Of a DNA stretch of 51,976 nt, positions 17,484 through 25,452 are shown piece by piece (the first letter of the stretch is position 1; every line of letters begins with the position of its first letter). Both the position numbers and the translations under genes were made by a program. The notes below the pieces were generated by a model. It saw nothing but the letters and a program-made list of their open reading frames with translations. It was not told where the DNA came from and searched no databases. The DNA lies in assembly GCF_900116495.1 (NCBI RefSeq), contig NZ_FPAY01000015.1, forward strand, positions 1 to 51,976, given 5' to 3'. Source of the stretch: Arthrobacter sp. ov118 (lineage in GTDB: Bacteria; Actinomycetota; Actinomycetes; Actinomycetales; Micrococcaceae).

Positions 17484-18041
17484 ATGGCCAACATCTACGT
17501 TCCGTACGGGACTGTCGAAGGACAGACAGCCCAGATTGCCGACTACATTGCCGAGGTGATCAAGGCGCAAGGTCATCAGGCAGAGACGGCTGATCTGAAA
17601 CACGCGGGCGACACCCTCCCCGACGGCTACGACGGCGTGATCGTGGCGGCTTCGGTCCACATGGGCAAACACGAGGGGCACGTCACGGACTTCGTGAAGA
17701 AGAACCGCGGCGAGCTCGAGCGGTTGCCCTCCGCGCTGGTTTCGGTCAGCATGGCCGCCCACGGAGACGAGGAGACCGCCGAGGGCTACGTGACGAAGTT
17801 CGAGGAGAACACCGGGTGGCGGCCCGCGCACGTCGGGTTGTTCGCCGGCGCGCTGCTCTACACCCACTACGGGTTCATAAAAAAGCACCTGATGAAGAAG
17901 ATCGCCAGCGACAAAGGCTCCCTGGACACGGACACCACCCGGGACTACGTCTACACCGAGTGGGACGGCGTCCGGCGCTTCACCGAGGACTACCTGAAGC
18001 GGCTGGCCAGCACGCCCAATCACGCACCCGGCCAGGCATAG
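17484..18041 (+). CDS. Flavodoxin-domain protein, HemG-like
   Basis: A 185-residue protein of the flavodoxin_5 type: IYVPYGTVEGQTAQIADYI is the FMN phosphate loop region, followed by YDGVIVAASVHMGKHEG and VSMAAHGDEE. The family includes menaquinone-dependent protoporphyrinogen oxidase HemG, which has the same AS-x-x-x-G-KH pattern and size. A haem-biosynthetic role is possible, but many actinobacterial members are uncharacterised. ATG 17484 has no strong ribosome site. It stands alone between a terminator and a convergent gene. Confidence 0.82.
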   Translation: MANIYVPYGTVEGQTAQIADYIAEVIKAQGHQAETADLKHAGDTLPDGYDGVIVAASVHMGKHEGHVTDFVKKNRGELERLPSALVSVSMAAHGDEETAEGYVTKFEENTGWRPAHVGLFAGALLYTHYGFIKKHLMKKIASDKGSLDTDTTRDYVYTEWDGVRRFTEDYLKRLASTPNHAPGQA

Positions 18042-18076
18042 ACGGGCAGGGACAGGAGTGAGGCCAGGAGTGAGGT

Positions 18077-18778
18077 TCAGGAGCAGGCGTAGGGCGGAAC
18101 CGCGTCGCCCGGCGCGAACGGGGTGAACCACCGCTCGAAGCCCAACTGGCCGGCATCGTCCGGGCTCCCGGAGCCTGCGGCGTCGTCGTCGGGGTACAGG
18201 GCGTCACTGTCAGCGTCCTCCAGTAGGACTTCCGCGACGTCGGCGCGCCAGTCCTCCGGCAGGTCCAGCTCGTAGATGTCCTCGGTGATTTCCGCCTGGT
18301 CGAGCAGGCAGCGGACGGCGAGCTCGGCGGCAAGGCAGCCCGGTGCGGTCCAGCCGCGGGCGAGCGCGGCCGTGACATCTGCCGCGACGACGATGAACTT
18401 CTGGGTGAACTTCGCGTCGTAGCTGGCGGCGAACTGCGGCGGGAGCGAAGACAGAACGGAGGTCCCGGCGATGTCGGCCGGTGTGAGGACCTCCAGGGTG
18501 CTGAGCGTTCCGAGATCTCGGAACAGCTGGTCGATGAGGATGCTGGACGAGTTCCACAGGAGCCCGGCCAGCAGGCGCGTCTGGCGCACGGCTTTCTGGC
18601 GGTCCTCCGGCGGGACGGCGGCCATCTCAATCAGGTCTTCCGGATCAAACTGGAGCCGCTGTTCGGCAGTCATGTCATCCGGGTGCGGATCGAGCCCCAG
18701 CAGTTCCAGGCTCAGTCCGGTGAGTTTCCCGGCGTCGGCTAACAGCTCTTCGGTGATGTCCTCGTCTTCGGCGCTCAT
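18077..18778 (-). CDS. Hypothetical acidic protein
   Basis: A 233-residue soluble protein that I do not recognise. Both ends are strongly acidic (SAEDEDITEELLADAG; LLEDADSDALYPDDDAAG). The middle is helical with a possible packed core (TRLLAGLLWNSSSILIDQLFRDLGTL). No signal peptide, membrane segment or catalytic motif is apparent. It is accepted as a gene because the full-length frame shows the strand-specific codon bias of its neighbours and a sensible start at 18778. It converges with the flavodoxin gene. Function unknown. Confidence 0.7.
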   Translation of the reverse strand: MSAEDEDITEELLADAGKLTGLSLELLGLDPHPDDMTAEQRLQFDPEDLIEMAAVPPEDRQKAVRQTRLLAGLLWNSSSILIDQLFRDLGTLSTLEVLTPADIAGTSVLSSLPPQFAASYDAKFTQKFIVVAADVTAALARGWTAPGCLAAELAVRCLLDQAEITEDIYELDLPEDWRADVAEVLLEDADSDALYPDDDAAGSGSPDDAGQLGFERWFTPFAPGDAVPPYACS

Positions 18779-18840
18779 GGCCCCGATGCTACCTGCCGAT
18801 CAGCCGTGGTCCGATTCGCGTTACGTGGCAGACCCCGGTT

Positions 18841-19473
18841 CTAGGTGGCCGCCGCGCGGTGGTTCCCCGTGGCCGCGCTTCCGGTGACCATTCTGGCCGA
18901 GGCAAGGTAGCTGATTCCTGCGATCAATGGGAACAGGCTGGTTGCGATGAGCGTGGCGACCGGGCCGGACCGTGCGATGAGGGTGATCAGCAGGGGCAGC
19001 ACGCCCAGGGCCACCAGCAGCCAGCCGGCCAGCGCCGTGCGTTTGAGGCCGAGCACGGCGGCCGGGAACGCCAGCGCGACGACGCTGACGGCGATGACGG
19101 GTCCGTTGTCGCCGACGAAGCTGCGCAGGGCCGCAGGGTCGAAGGCGAGCCACAGGCATGCCGCGATGAACGCAGAAGCGAGGGCGAGCAACAGGGGAGC
19201 GGTGGGCGCCGGCCAGAACCAGGCCGTGATTGCCAGGAGGAGCATCGGCACCAACCACACGAGCGTGATCAGCAGTCCGGCAGTTCCGCCCGGATCCTGC
19301 ATGGCCCAGCCGGTGATGACGGTTCCCGCGAGGACCGTGAACACGGCCATGATCGCCGCCCCGGTGCGCGTCAGGACCGTGGCCCGCTGCTGCGGATCCT
19401 GTTGGCGTGTCATGGCGATCACGACGGCGACCACAACGATCGCGCCCAGCGCCAAGATGACCGAAACGTCCAT
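18841..19473 (-). CDS. Small multi-pass membrane protein of unknown function
   Basis: A 210-residue protein with about six or seven hydrophobic segments (VSVILALGAIVVVAVVIAM, LITLVWLVPMLLLAITAWF, LLALASAFIAACLWLAF and others). ATG 19473 is chosen over a longer frame because AGGAGG ends 7 bases upstream and the first membrane segment starts at once. No transport or catalytic motif is recognised. It lies 62 bp downstream of nothing obviously related and is probably transcribed alone. Confidence 0.75.
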   Translation of the reverse strand: MDVSVILALGAIVVVAVVIAMTRQQDPQQRATVLTRTGAAIMAVFTVLAGTVITGWAMQDPGGTAGLLITLVWLVPMLLLAITAWFWPAPTAPLLLALASAFIAACLWLAFDPAALRSFVGDNGPVIAVSVVALAFPAAVLGLKRTALAGWLLVALGVLPLLITLIARSGPVATLIATSLFPLIAGISYLASARMVTGSAATGNHRAAAT

Positions 19474-19615
19474 GGGGTGCCTCCTGCTGACAAACGGAGC
19501 CTCAGTCCATTGCATCCCCACCCCGGCGGCGGAGGTAAGGGGAGAAGGGCCCGCTTCGAATTGGAGGGAGCTGCTTTGTCGTCCTGAACTCCGGGCTTCC
19601 CGATTTAAGGGCAAA

Positions 19616-19641
19616 GCGCCCCCAGTAACTCCCGGGGGCGC
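19616..19641 (-). terminator. Hairpin downstream of the secreted protein gene
   Basis: GCGCCCCC (19616-19623) pairs with GGGGGCGC (19634-19641) across a 10-base loop. On the minus strand a short TTT follows. It is a probable terminator of the gene ending at 19659. Confidence 0.5.
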
Positions 19642-19658
19642 CCTGCGTTTGTCCGGAG

Positions 19659-20126
19659 TTACGGAGCCACCAGTTGGCAGACGTCGGTCACCTTGCCGTG
19701 GCCGGAAAACAAGGTATTCTCCGACCCGTCTGGATTGAGGGTCCAGCTGACAGTTCCGACCGTGAGGAACAGCCCTGCAGGATGCCCGTTTGCCTCGGGA
19801 ACCAGGACGACATTTCGTCCCGTTGCGGTGATGTCCTGGCTACCGTCGGGCAGGTTCTGAATGTGGGTCGCCCCGGTGATGACATAGCTCACCGACTTCC
19901 CCGTAGGACCCGTGACCGTGACCCTCAAGTTGGGACCGGTGAGGGTCACCCGGTCGCCCGGCAGGTTGATGGTTCCCCCTTTGCCCGTGGCGTGAAGCGT
20001 GGCATCGAAGCCCGGACAGGGCGAGGTGAACGTTACGTCGACCGGAGTGGGCGCGGCGGCAACAGCCGGGCCGGCGCCAGCGACGAGTCCTGCTGTGATG
20101 GCGATGGATGCGAGCCAGCGTTTCAT
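19659..20126 (-). CDS. Secreted protein of unknown function
   Basis: A 155-residue protein with a clear Sec signal peptide (MKRWLASIAITAGLVAGAG, cleavage likely after AVAAA near residue 25). The mature part is beta-rich and polar, with two cysteines (SPCPGFDA near the start and DVCQLVAP at the end) that could form a disulfide. GGAGG lies 8 bases before ATG 20126. No family recognised; similar small exported beta proteins are common in actinobacteria. A hairpin follows the gene. Confidence 0.78.
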   Translation of the reverse strand: MKRWLASIAITAGLVAGAGPAVAAAPTPVDVTFTSPCPGFDATLHATGKGGTINLPGDRVTLTGPNLRVTVTGPTGKSVSYVITGATHIQNLPDGSQDITATGRNVVLVPEANGHPAGLFLTVGTVSWTLNPDGSENTLFSGHGKVTDVCQLVAP

Positions 20127-20540
20127 GAAAGATCCTCCTTTAAAGCTTTGCGAGTGTCCCCCCAGAGTTACGGGACAAGTCCCTGACTTTCGCGCCCTCG
20201 GAGACTACACCGCCCTCACAGCTCGAACGCGAGTGTTCATCACTCGCCTCTGGAGTGTTGACCACTGGCATCGGGGGAGTCCACTACTTGCTTGGTCCGA
20301 GGTGGTCCGGCGGCCTCGAACATGCCGGTGGGATTGCGCTCAGCGAAAACCACGGCCATATGCACTGCGTCTGAACAATCTCCGGGCTTCCCGAGTTGTG
20401 TAGGGTCCACTAGAACTCTGCACATGAAGGGACATGTGGAGCGGGCCGCGCGCTGTTCTCCGCGGCCCGTCGTTTCGCCTGGGCGCCCCCGGGACGGGCG
20501 CCGGTGCCGGCCCGGGGACGCCTGGACTAACCGAATAACA
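20127..20540. other. 414-bp non-coding stretch
   Basis: No supported gene or known RNA. The left part is the promoter and leader of the secreted protein gene. The right part holds a strong hairpin (20442-20469). Several short frames here lack ribosome sites and protein-like composition. Confidence 0.5.
20442..20469. terminator. Hairpin downstream of the lipoprotein gene
   Basis: CGGGCCGCG (20442-20450) and CGCGGCCCG (20461-20469) form a perfect 9-bp stem with a 10-base loop, followed on the plus strand by TCGTTT. It lies 70 bp past the lipoprotein stop and may end transcripts from either side. Confidence 0.45.
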
Positions 20541-21290
20541 TCAGCCGTGGGCGAGGATCGTGTTGACCAGCTGGGTCAGTTCGGCTGACGCCTGCTGCGT
20601 GACTGCTGGCCCTGCTTTTACTGCAGTCGCGGCAAGGTTGCCTTTGATGCCGGTAACAGTCAGTGCTGTTTGGGCCTGGCCCGTGGCAAGGCGCTGCTTC
20701 GTGAGGGCAGCAAAGGACACGTCCCCGTCAGTTGCGGAGTCCACGGGCGTCGTTTCCGTGGTGATTTTCTGGCCGCCCGCTTCCAGGGTGAAAGTCTTGC
20801 ACTGCGCGGCAGCGGCCTGGGATGTGTTCAGCTGTTTGGTCATCGTTTGGGCGTCCTTGAGGGCGATGACGGTTACCACCGTTGTCGTTTTGTCAGTTGC
20901 CGAGATACTGGTGCCGGCCGCGTAGGTGCTGCCGTCCGGGATCTGGGCGTTGCTGTCGGCGAGGGCCTTGCAGGCCGCCGGGGTGAAGACGGCGGTCTTG
21001 AGCAATTGCTTGGCTTTGATGATGCCTTGGTCGATCTGTGCCGCTGGGACCACTGTAAGCGGTTTGCCGTGAGCATCTTTCAGCGTAGAAAGCAGGCCGG
21101 TCAGGTCCGCGTTACTGAAGCTCTTCGCGGGAGTAGGTGTGGCTGTCGGAGCTGCCGCCGGCGCTATGGCTGGCGTGGCGGTGCCAGTGGCGGTACCGGT
21201 GCTGGCACCAGGGCTGGTGCCTGCCCCGCAGCCCGTAAGGGCAAGCAAGGCGACCAGGATGACGGCTGGTGGTGTGATTCGTCGCTGCAT
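20541..21290 (-). CDS. Lipoprotein, possibly a PknH-type sensor-domain relative
   Basis: A 249-residue exported lipoprotein. The lipobox LTGC places the lipidated cysteine at residue 21 after a short hydrophobic signal. Residues 22-58 form a Ser/Thr/Pro/Ala linker. The globular part has two cysteines (PAACKAL, AAQCKTF) and a pattern similar to extracellular sensor domains of the PknH_C kind (LLSTLKDAHGKPLTVV, VIALKDAQTMTKQLN). That family link is tentative. The gene lies 283 bp downstream of the nitrate operon. Confidence 0.75.
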   Translation of the reverse strand: MQRRITPPAVILVALLALTGCGAGTSPGASTGTATGTATPAIAPAAAPTATPTPAKSFSNADLTGLLSTLKDAHGKPLTVVPAAQIDQGIIKAKQLLKTAVFTPAACKALADSNAQIPDGSTYAAGTSISATDKTTTVVTVIALKDAQTMTKQLNTSQAAAAQCKTFTLEAGGQKITTETTPVDSATDGDVSFAALTKQRLATGQAQTALTVTGIKGNLAATAVKAGPAVTQQASAELTQLVNTILAHG

Positions 21291-21573
21291 GAGGTGTCCC
21301 CCGTTCTCGGTTCACCGGTCCGCCTCCCGGTCTTGGGCGGCGCGCTTGGGCGGCGCGCTCCGGCACCGACTAGCCGAGTGTCCCGGTAAGGACCCGGCCG
21401 GTGCGGCCTGTAGCTACTCGCCGGAAAGCGGTGTGAGGGGTAATTTTCTGTGGCCGACCCGTAGATGAAAAGGCCGGAGCAACGCGCCCCCTCGCGCACC
21501 GCTGGCTGGCGATGGGGCTCAGGCTACTGCACCGAGTCGGCGACACAACAGAGAGTAGACTACCTGTTTTCCA

Positions 21574-23181
21574 TCAGGCAACCGCCCCCTGAAAGTGCGC
21601 CTCGATGATGCCCTTGATGTCCTCGTGGCACCCGCCGCAGCCGGTGCCGGCGCGGGTGGCCGCAGAAACTTCGGGCACCGTCGCGCAGCCCTCGGTGACC
21701 GCGGCGGCAACGGCCGTACCGCTGACGCCCGCGCACCGGCAGACGGTCCGCGAGGCGTCGGCGGCACCGTGGGAAGCGGGCTGGTCCGGTCCGTCCAGGC
21801 GCAGCAGCAGCGACCTGTCGGCGGGAAGTTCGGCGCCGCGTTCGAACAGTTGCACTAGCTCGGCCGCCGTGCGCGGCATGCCCACGGCTACGAGGCCCTC
21901 GAGCACGCCGGCGCGGGTGGTCATCTTGACGTAGCGGCCGTGCTCGGGATCGGCCCACTGTGCGACCTGCAGCCGTGCCCGCCCGTTCACGGCACCGGCT
22001 GAAAGGACTTCCTCGTCCCATGGATCCGCGGAAACGTCACCGGCCACGGCCAGGTTCGTGCCGCGGGCCTTGAGGACAATGACGCCCGGCTTCTCCATGG
22101 GCAGCTCAGGCAGGGACGCAGCCGCCCCCACCGCACCGCCTCCCGGTGCACTGTCGTTGGAGTCGCCGGGGCAGATAGCCGTTCCTTCGGCAAGGAGGGT
22201 CAGGTACTCGGCCAGCCACTCCGCCTGGCGCCAGCCCGGGCCGACCAGCCCGGACGGTCCGCGGGCCGTGCGGCATTCACCGCAGGCGGGATCGGGGCAG
22301 CGGACTTCCGCGCAGTCACCGATGGCGAAAATGTGCGGCTCGTGGTGCGCCCGGAGCTTGTGGTCCACCAGGATGCCGGTGGCGGTGGACAGCCCGCAGC
22401 CCTCGGCGAGTTCGGTCCGCGGACGGACACCGCAGGACAGGACCAGCAGGTCCCCGTCGATCGCGGAACCGTCCTCGAGCAGCAGGGCGGAGAAACCGCC
22501 GTCGGGCGCGTTGTGCTCGACACCGGTGGAGCGGGCGTTGCCGGCCACCCGCACGCCGCAGTTCCGCAGCGAAGCGGCGAGCACCCCACCGCCGCTGCGG
22601 TCGATGTTGCGTCCGAGCGGGTGGCGTCCGTTGTGGACTACGGTCACCCTGGCCCCCTCCTCGGCGGCAGCGAGGGCCGTCTCCAGACCGAGCACGCCGC
22701 CGCCCAGGACCACCACGCGCTTGCCGCCGGCGACGGCCTCGCGCAGTACCGCCGCATCGTGGAGGTCGCGCAGGGCGGTCACTCCGGCGGGCAGCACGGG
22801 GTGGGCCGGGTCCGGGTTCAGGCCGGTCAGGTTGGGGATCACCGGGCGGGAACCGGTGGCGAACACCAGCCGGTCGTAGTGCGGTGTGGTTCCGTCGGTG
22901 AGAACCACCCGCTGGCGGGCCCGGTCCACCCGGCGGACGCGGACGCCGAGCCGGACATCGACGCCGTCGGCGACCAGGGCGGCGGCGTCGGAGAGTGCCA
23001 GCGCCCCGGCGGTGGTGCGCCCCACGCCGAGGTCGGCCACCAGCACGCGGTTGTACGCGGCGTCGGACTCTTCGCCGATCACCGTCAGGTGGGCAAGTCC
23101 GCTGCGCACTGCGGGCAGCAGCTCATCAATGAGCCGCGCGGCCACCGGGCCAAAGCCAACAATTACTACCTGCTCACTCAT
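21574..23181 (-). CDS. FAD-dependent oxidoreductase with BFD-like [2Fe-2S] domain (NasB-like electron-transfer subunit)
   Basis: A 535-residue flavoprotein expected to pass electrons from NAD(P)H to the nitrate reductase catalytic subunit. It has FAD motif VGFGPVAARLIDEL, NAD motif VVLGGGVLGLETALAAAE, and IFAIGDCAE. The C-terminal BFD-like cluster has CRCAGVS and GTGCGGCHEDIKG. An unusual extra cysteine group (CAEVRCPDPACGEC) follows the FAD-binding GDC motif. ATG 23181 overlaps the nasC stop (ATGA) with GGAGG upstream, so a longer frame to 23241 is rejected. It is the third gene of narK-nasC-nasB. Confidence 0.85.
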   Translation of the reverse strand: MSEQVVIVGFGPVAARLIDELLPAVRSGLAHLTVIGEESDAAYNRVLVADLGVGRTTAGALALSDAAALVADGVDVRLGVRVRRVDRARQRVVLTDGTTPHYDRLVFATGSRPVIPNLTGLNPDPAHPVLPAGVTALRDLHDAAVLREAVAGGKRVVVLGGGVLGLETALAAAEEGARVTVVHNGRHPLGRNIDRSGGGVLAASLRNCGVRVAGNARSTGVEHNAPDGGFSALLLEDGSAIDGDLLVLSCGVRPRTELAEGCGLSTATGILVDHKLRAHHEPHIFAIGDCAEVRCPDPACGECRTARGPSGLVGPGWRQAEWLAEYLTLLAEGTAICPGDSNDSAPGGGAVGAAASLPELPMEKPGVIVLKARGTNLAVAGDVSADPWDEEVLSAGAVNGRARLQVAQWADPEHGRYVKMTTRAGVLEGLVAVGMPRTAAELVQLFERGAELPADRSLLLRLDGPDQPASHGAADASRTVCRCAGVSGTAVAAAVTEGCATVPEVSAATRAGTGCGGCHEDIKGIIEAHFQGAVA

Positions 23182-25451
23182 GAGGCCTCCGATGTCTGAA
23201 GAACGCTGCTCTGTTGTGCGTTGGTGGCCACCCGGACCCACACCTTGTTGAACTTAAACTCGGGCATCCCCGAGATGGGATCCGTGGCGGCCTCTGTCAG
23301 GCGGTTGGCGCTCTCCAGTTCCGGGAAGTGGAACGGCAGGAACACCGTCTCGGGCCGGATGTCCGTGCTGAGCTCGGCCCGGCAGAGCACTTCGCCGCGC
23401 TCGTTGGCGACCGACACGAACGCGCCGTCGGTGACGCCCATGGACGCGGCAGCGGCGGGGTGGATCTGCATTTTGGCCTCCGGCTGGGAGGCGAACAGTT
23501 CCGACACACGGCGCGTCTGCGCCCCGGACTGGTAATGCTCCAGCAGGCGGCCGGTAATGAGCGTCATGGTTTTGGCGCCCGGGCCCGGAATGTCCCGGGC
23601 TGATATGTCCCGGCTGCTATCCCGGTCGGGGGTTGCTGCCGGGGGACGACGGCGGCGGGGCGCCACCGGGGTCATGACCGCTTTGCCGTCGGCGTGGGCA
23701 AACGCGTCGAGGAAGAGGCGCGGTGTGCCGGTGCCGCCGGCGGGGAAAGGCCAGTAGGCGGCTTCGCCGCGGTCCAGGATGGCGTAGTCGATGCCCGAGT
23801 AATCGGCCAGGCCGCCGGCGGAGGCCAGGCGCAGTTCCTCGAAGACAGTCTCGGGGTCCTCGCTGTAGGTGGACGGAGCCTCGAGAAGTTCCGCCAGCCG
23901 GGCCATGATCCACAGTTCGCTGCGGGCACCCGCCGGCGGCTGCAGCGCGCGGCGGCGGCGGAGGACCCGGCCCTCCAGGTTGGTGAGGGTGCCTTCCTCC
24001 TCCGCCCACTGGAGTACCGGCAGGATGAGGTCCGCCTCGGCTGCGGTCTCGGAGACGAAGAAGTCGCAGACCACCAGGAAATCCAGGCTGCGGAGCCCGG
24101 CAATGACCGCGTTTGCATCGGGGGAGGCAACCGCGATGTTCGAGGCGTGCACGAAGAGGCACCGGACGCCGTCGGGCTGTCCGAGGGACTTCAGGAGCTG
24201 GACCGCGGGCAGGCCCGGCCCGGGAATGAGGGATTCGGGTACGTCCCAGACCTTCGCCATGTGGGCGCGGGCGGCGGGGTCGGTGATTTTGCGGTAGCCA
24301 GGGAGCTGGTCGGCCTTCTGGCCGTGCTCGCGGCCGCCCTGGCCGTTGCCCTGGCCGGTCAGGGTGCCGTAGCCGCTGCGGCTCGAGCCCGGCAGGCCAA
24401 GCAGCAGGCTCAGGTTGATCGCGGCGGTGGCGGTGTCCGTGCCGTCGATGTGCTGTTCCACGCCGCGCCCGGTGAGGATGTAGGCGCCGCCCTTGGTGGC
24501 GCCGTCGGCCAGCCGGCGGGCCGTCTCGCGGATCAGGTCCGCGGGCACCCCGGTCAGGGACTGGACGCGTTCGGGCCAGAAAGCATTGACGCTGCGGGCC
24601 AGGGCTTCGAAGCCGCTGGTGCGCGTGCTGATGAAGCCGGTGTCCGCCAGGCCTTCGTGGATCACCACGTGGGACAGGCCCAGGAGGAGGGTGAGGTCGG
24701 TGCCCGGCAGGGGCTGCAGGTGCAGGCCGCCGCCGTCGGACGTAAAGGCGGCTGTAGCGGACCGGCGCGGATCCACCACAATCAGCCCGCCGGCGTCGCG
24801 CGCGCCCTGCAGGTGCTGCACGAAGGGCGGCATGGTCTCGGCGACGTTGGATCCGAGCATCAGAATGGTGCTGGCGCCGTCGAGGTCCTCCAGCGGAAAC
24901 GGCAATCCGCGGTCAACGCCGAAGGCCCGCATGCCGGCTGCGGCCGCGGAGGACATGCAGAACCGGCCGTTGTAGTCGATCCGCGAGGTGCCCAGGGCCA
25001 GGCGGGCGAACTTGCCCAGTTGGTAGGCCTTCTCGTTGGTGAGCCCGCCGCCGCCGAACACGCCGACCGCGTCCGCACCGTAGCGGTCGCGGGTTTCTTT
25101 GACGGCTGCGGTGATGAGCCTCAGGGCCTCGTCCCAGCTGACCGGGCGGTGGACGCCGTCGGCGTCCTTCAGCATGGGCTCGGTGACGCGTCCGGGGTGG
25201 CTTAGCAGCGAGGCGGACGTCCAGCCCTTGCGGCACAGCCCGCCGCGGTTGGTGGGGAAGTCCCGCCCGGACACTTCCAGGAGGGGGCCAGCGGGTGCAG
25301 GCGCTGCTGCAGCGGCTGCGGGTGGAGCGGGTGGAGCCGGCACGGGGTCTGACCCCGGCTGGACAGCCGGGGTCAGAGCCGCTGGAGACTTCAGCGTCAT
25401 GGCGCACTGCAGGGCGCAGTAGGGGCAGTGCGTGTCGGCGCTTTTGGTCAT
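23178..25451 (-). CDS. nasC: Assimilatory nitrate reductase, molybdopterin catalytic subunit
   Basis: A 757-residue bis-MGD enzyme reducing nitrate to nitrite in the cytoplasm. The N-terminal [4Fe-4S] ligands are Cys9, Cys12, Cys16 and Cys73 (CPYCALQC ... GLCRKGW). Molybdopterin motifs follow, with VFGGGGLTNEKAYQLGKFAR, NGRFCMSSAAAAGMRAFG and LTGQGNGQGGREHGQKADQL. Spacing between the third and fourth Cys is 56 residues, against about 26-29 in relatives. The excess is an Ala/Pro-rich segment (residues 22-56) partly encoded by a perfect palindrome at 25348-25377. The reading frame is intact. It follows narK by 1 bp and overlaps the NasB-like gene. Confidence 0.92.
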   Translation of the reverse strand: MTKSADTHCPYCALQCAMTLKSPAALTPAVQPGSDPVPAPPAPPAAAAAAPAPAGPLLEVSGRDFPTNRGGLCRKGWTSASLLSHPGRVTEPMLKDADGVHRPVSWDEALRLITAAVKETRDRYGADAVGVFGGGGLTNEKAYQLGKFARLALGTSRIDYNGRFCMSSAAAAGMRAFGVDRGLPFPLEDLDGASTILMLGSNVAETMPPFVQHLQGARDAGGLIVVDPRRSATAAFTSDGGGLHLQPLPGTDLTLLLGLSHVVIHEGLADTGFISTRTSGFEALARSVNAFWPERVQSLTGVPADLIRETARRLADGATKGGAYILTGRGVEQHIDGTDTATAAINLSLLLGLPGSSRSGYGTLTGQGNGQGGREHGQKADQLPGYRKITDPAARAHMAKVWDVPESLIPGPGLPAVQLLKSLGQPDGVRCLFVHASNIAVASPDANAVIAGLRSLDFLVVCDFFVSETAAEADLILPVLQWAEEEGTLTNLEGRVLRRRRALQPPAGARSELWIMARLAELLEAPSTYSEDPETVFEELRLASAGGLADYSGIDYAILDRGEAAYWPFPAGGTGTPRLFLDAFAHADGKAVMTPVAPRRRRPPAATPDRDSSRDISARDIPGPGAKTMTLITGRLLEHYQSGAQTRRVSELFASQPEAKMQIHPAAAASMGVTDGAFVSVANERGEVLCRAELSTDIRPETVFLPFHFPELESANRLTEAATDPISGMPEFKFNKVWVRVATNAQQSSVLQTSEAS
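25348..25377. repeat. Perfect palindrome inside nasC
   Basis: TCTGACCCCGGCTG (25348-25361) and its exact reverse complement (25364-25377) flank a 2-base loop. It is translated within the Ala/Pro insertion of NasC as LTPAVQPGSDP. It looks like a small mobile palindromic element accepted in frame. Confidence 0.85.
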
Positions 25452-25452
25452 G

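Noticed and set aside
20292..20588. 98-codon plus-strand frame in the 414-bp gap
   Set aside because: It runs through a hairpin terminator and into the end of the lipoprotein gene, with no RBS.
21291..21573. Possible riboswitch or small RNA between the lipoprotein and nitrate operon
   Set aside because: No conserved cobalamin, molybdenum-cofactor or c-di-GMP riboswitch element could be recognised by eye.
23694..25205. 503-codon open frame antisense to nasC
   Set aside because: Shadow of the real gene by codon bias; no motif or ribosome site.
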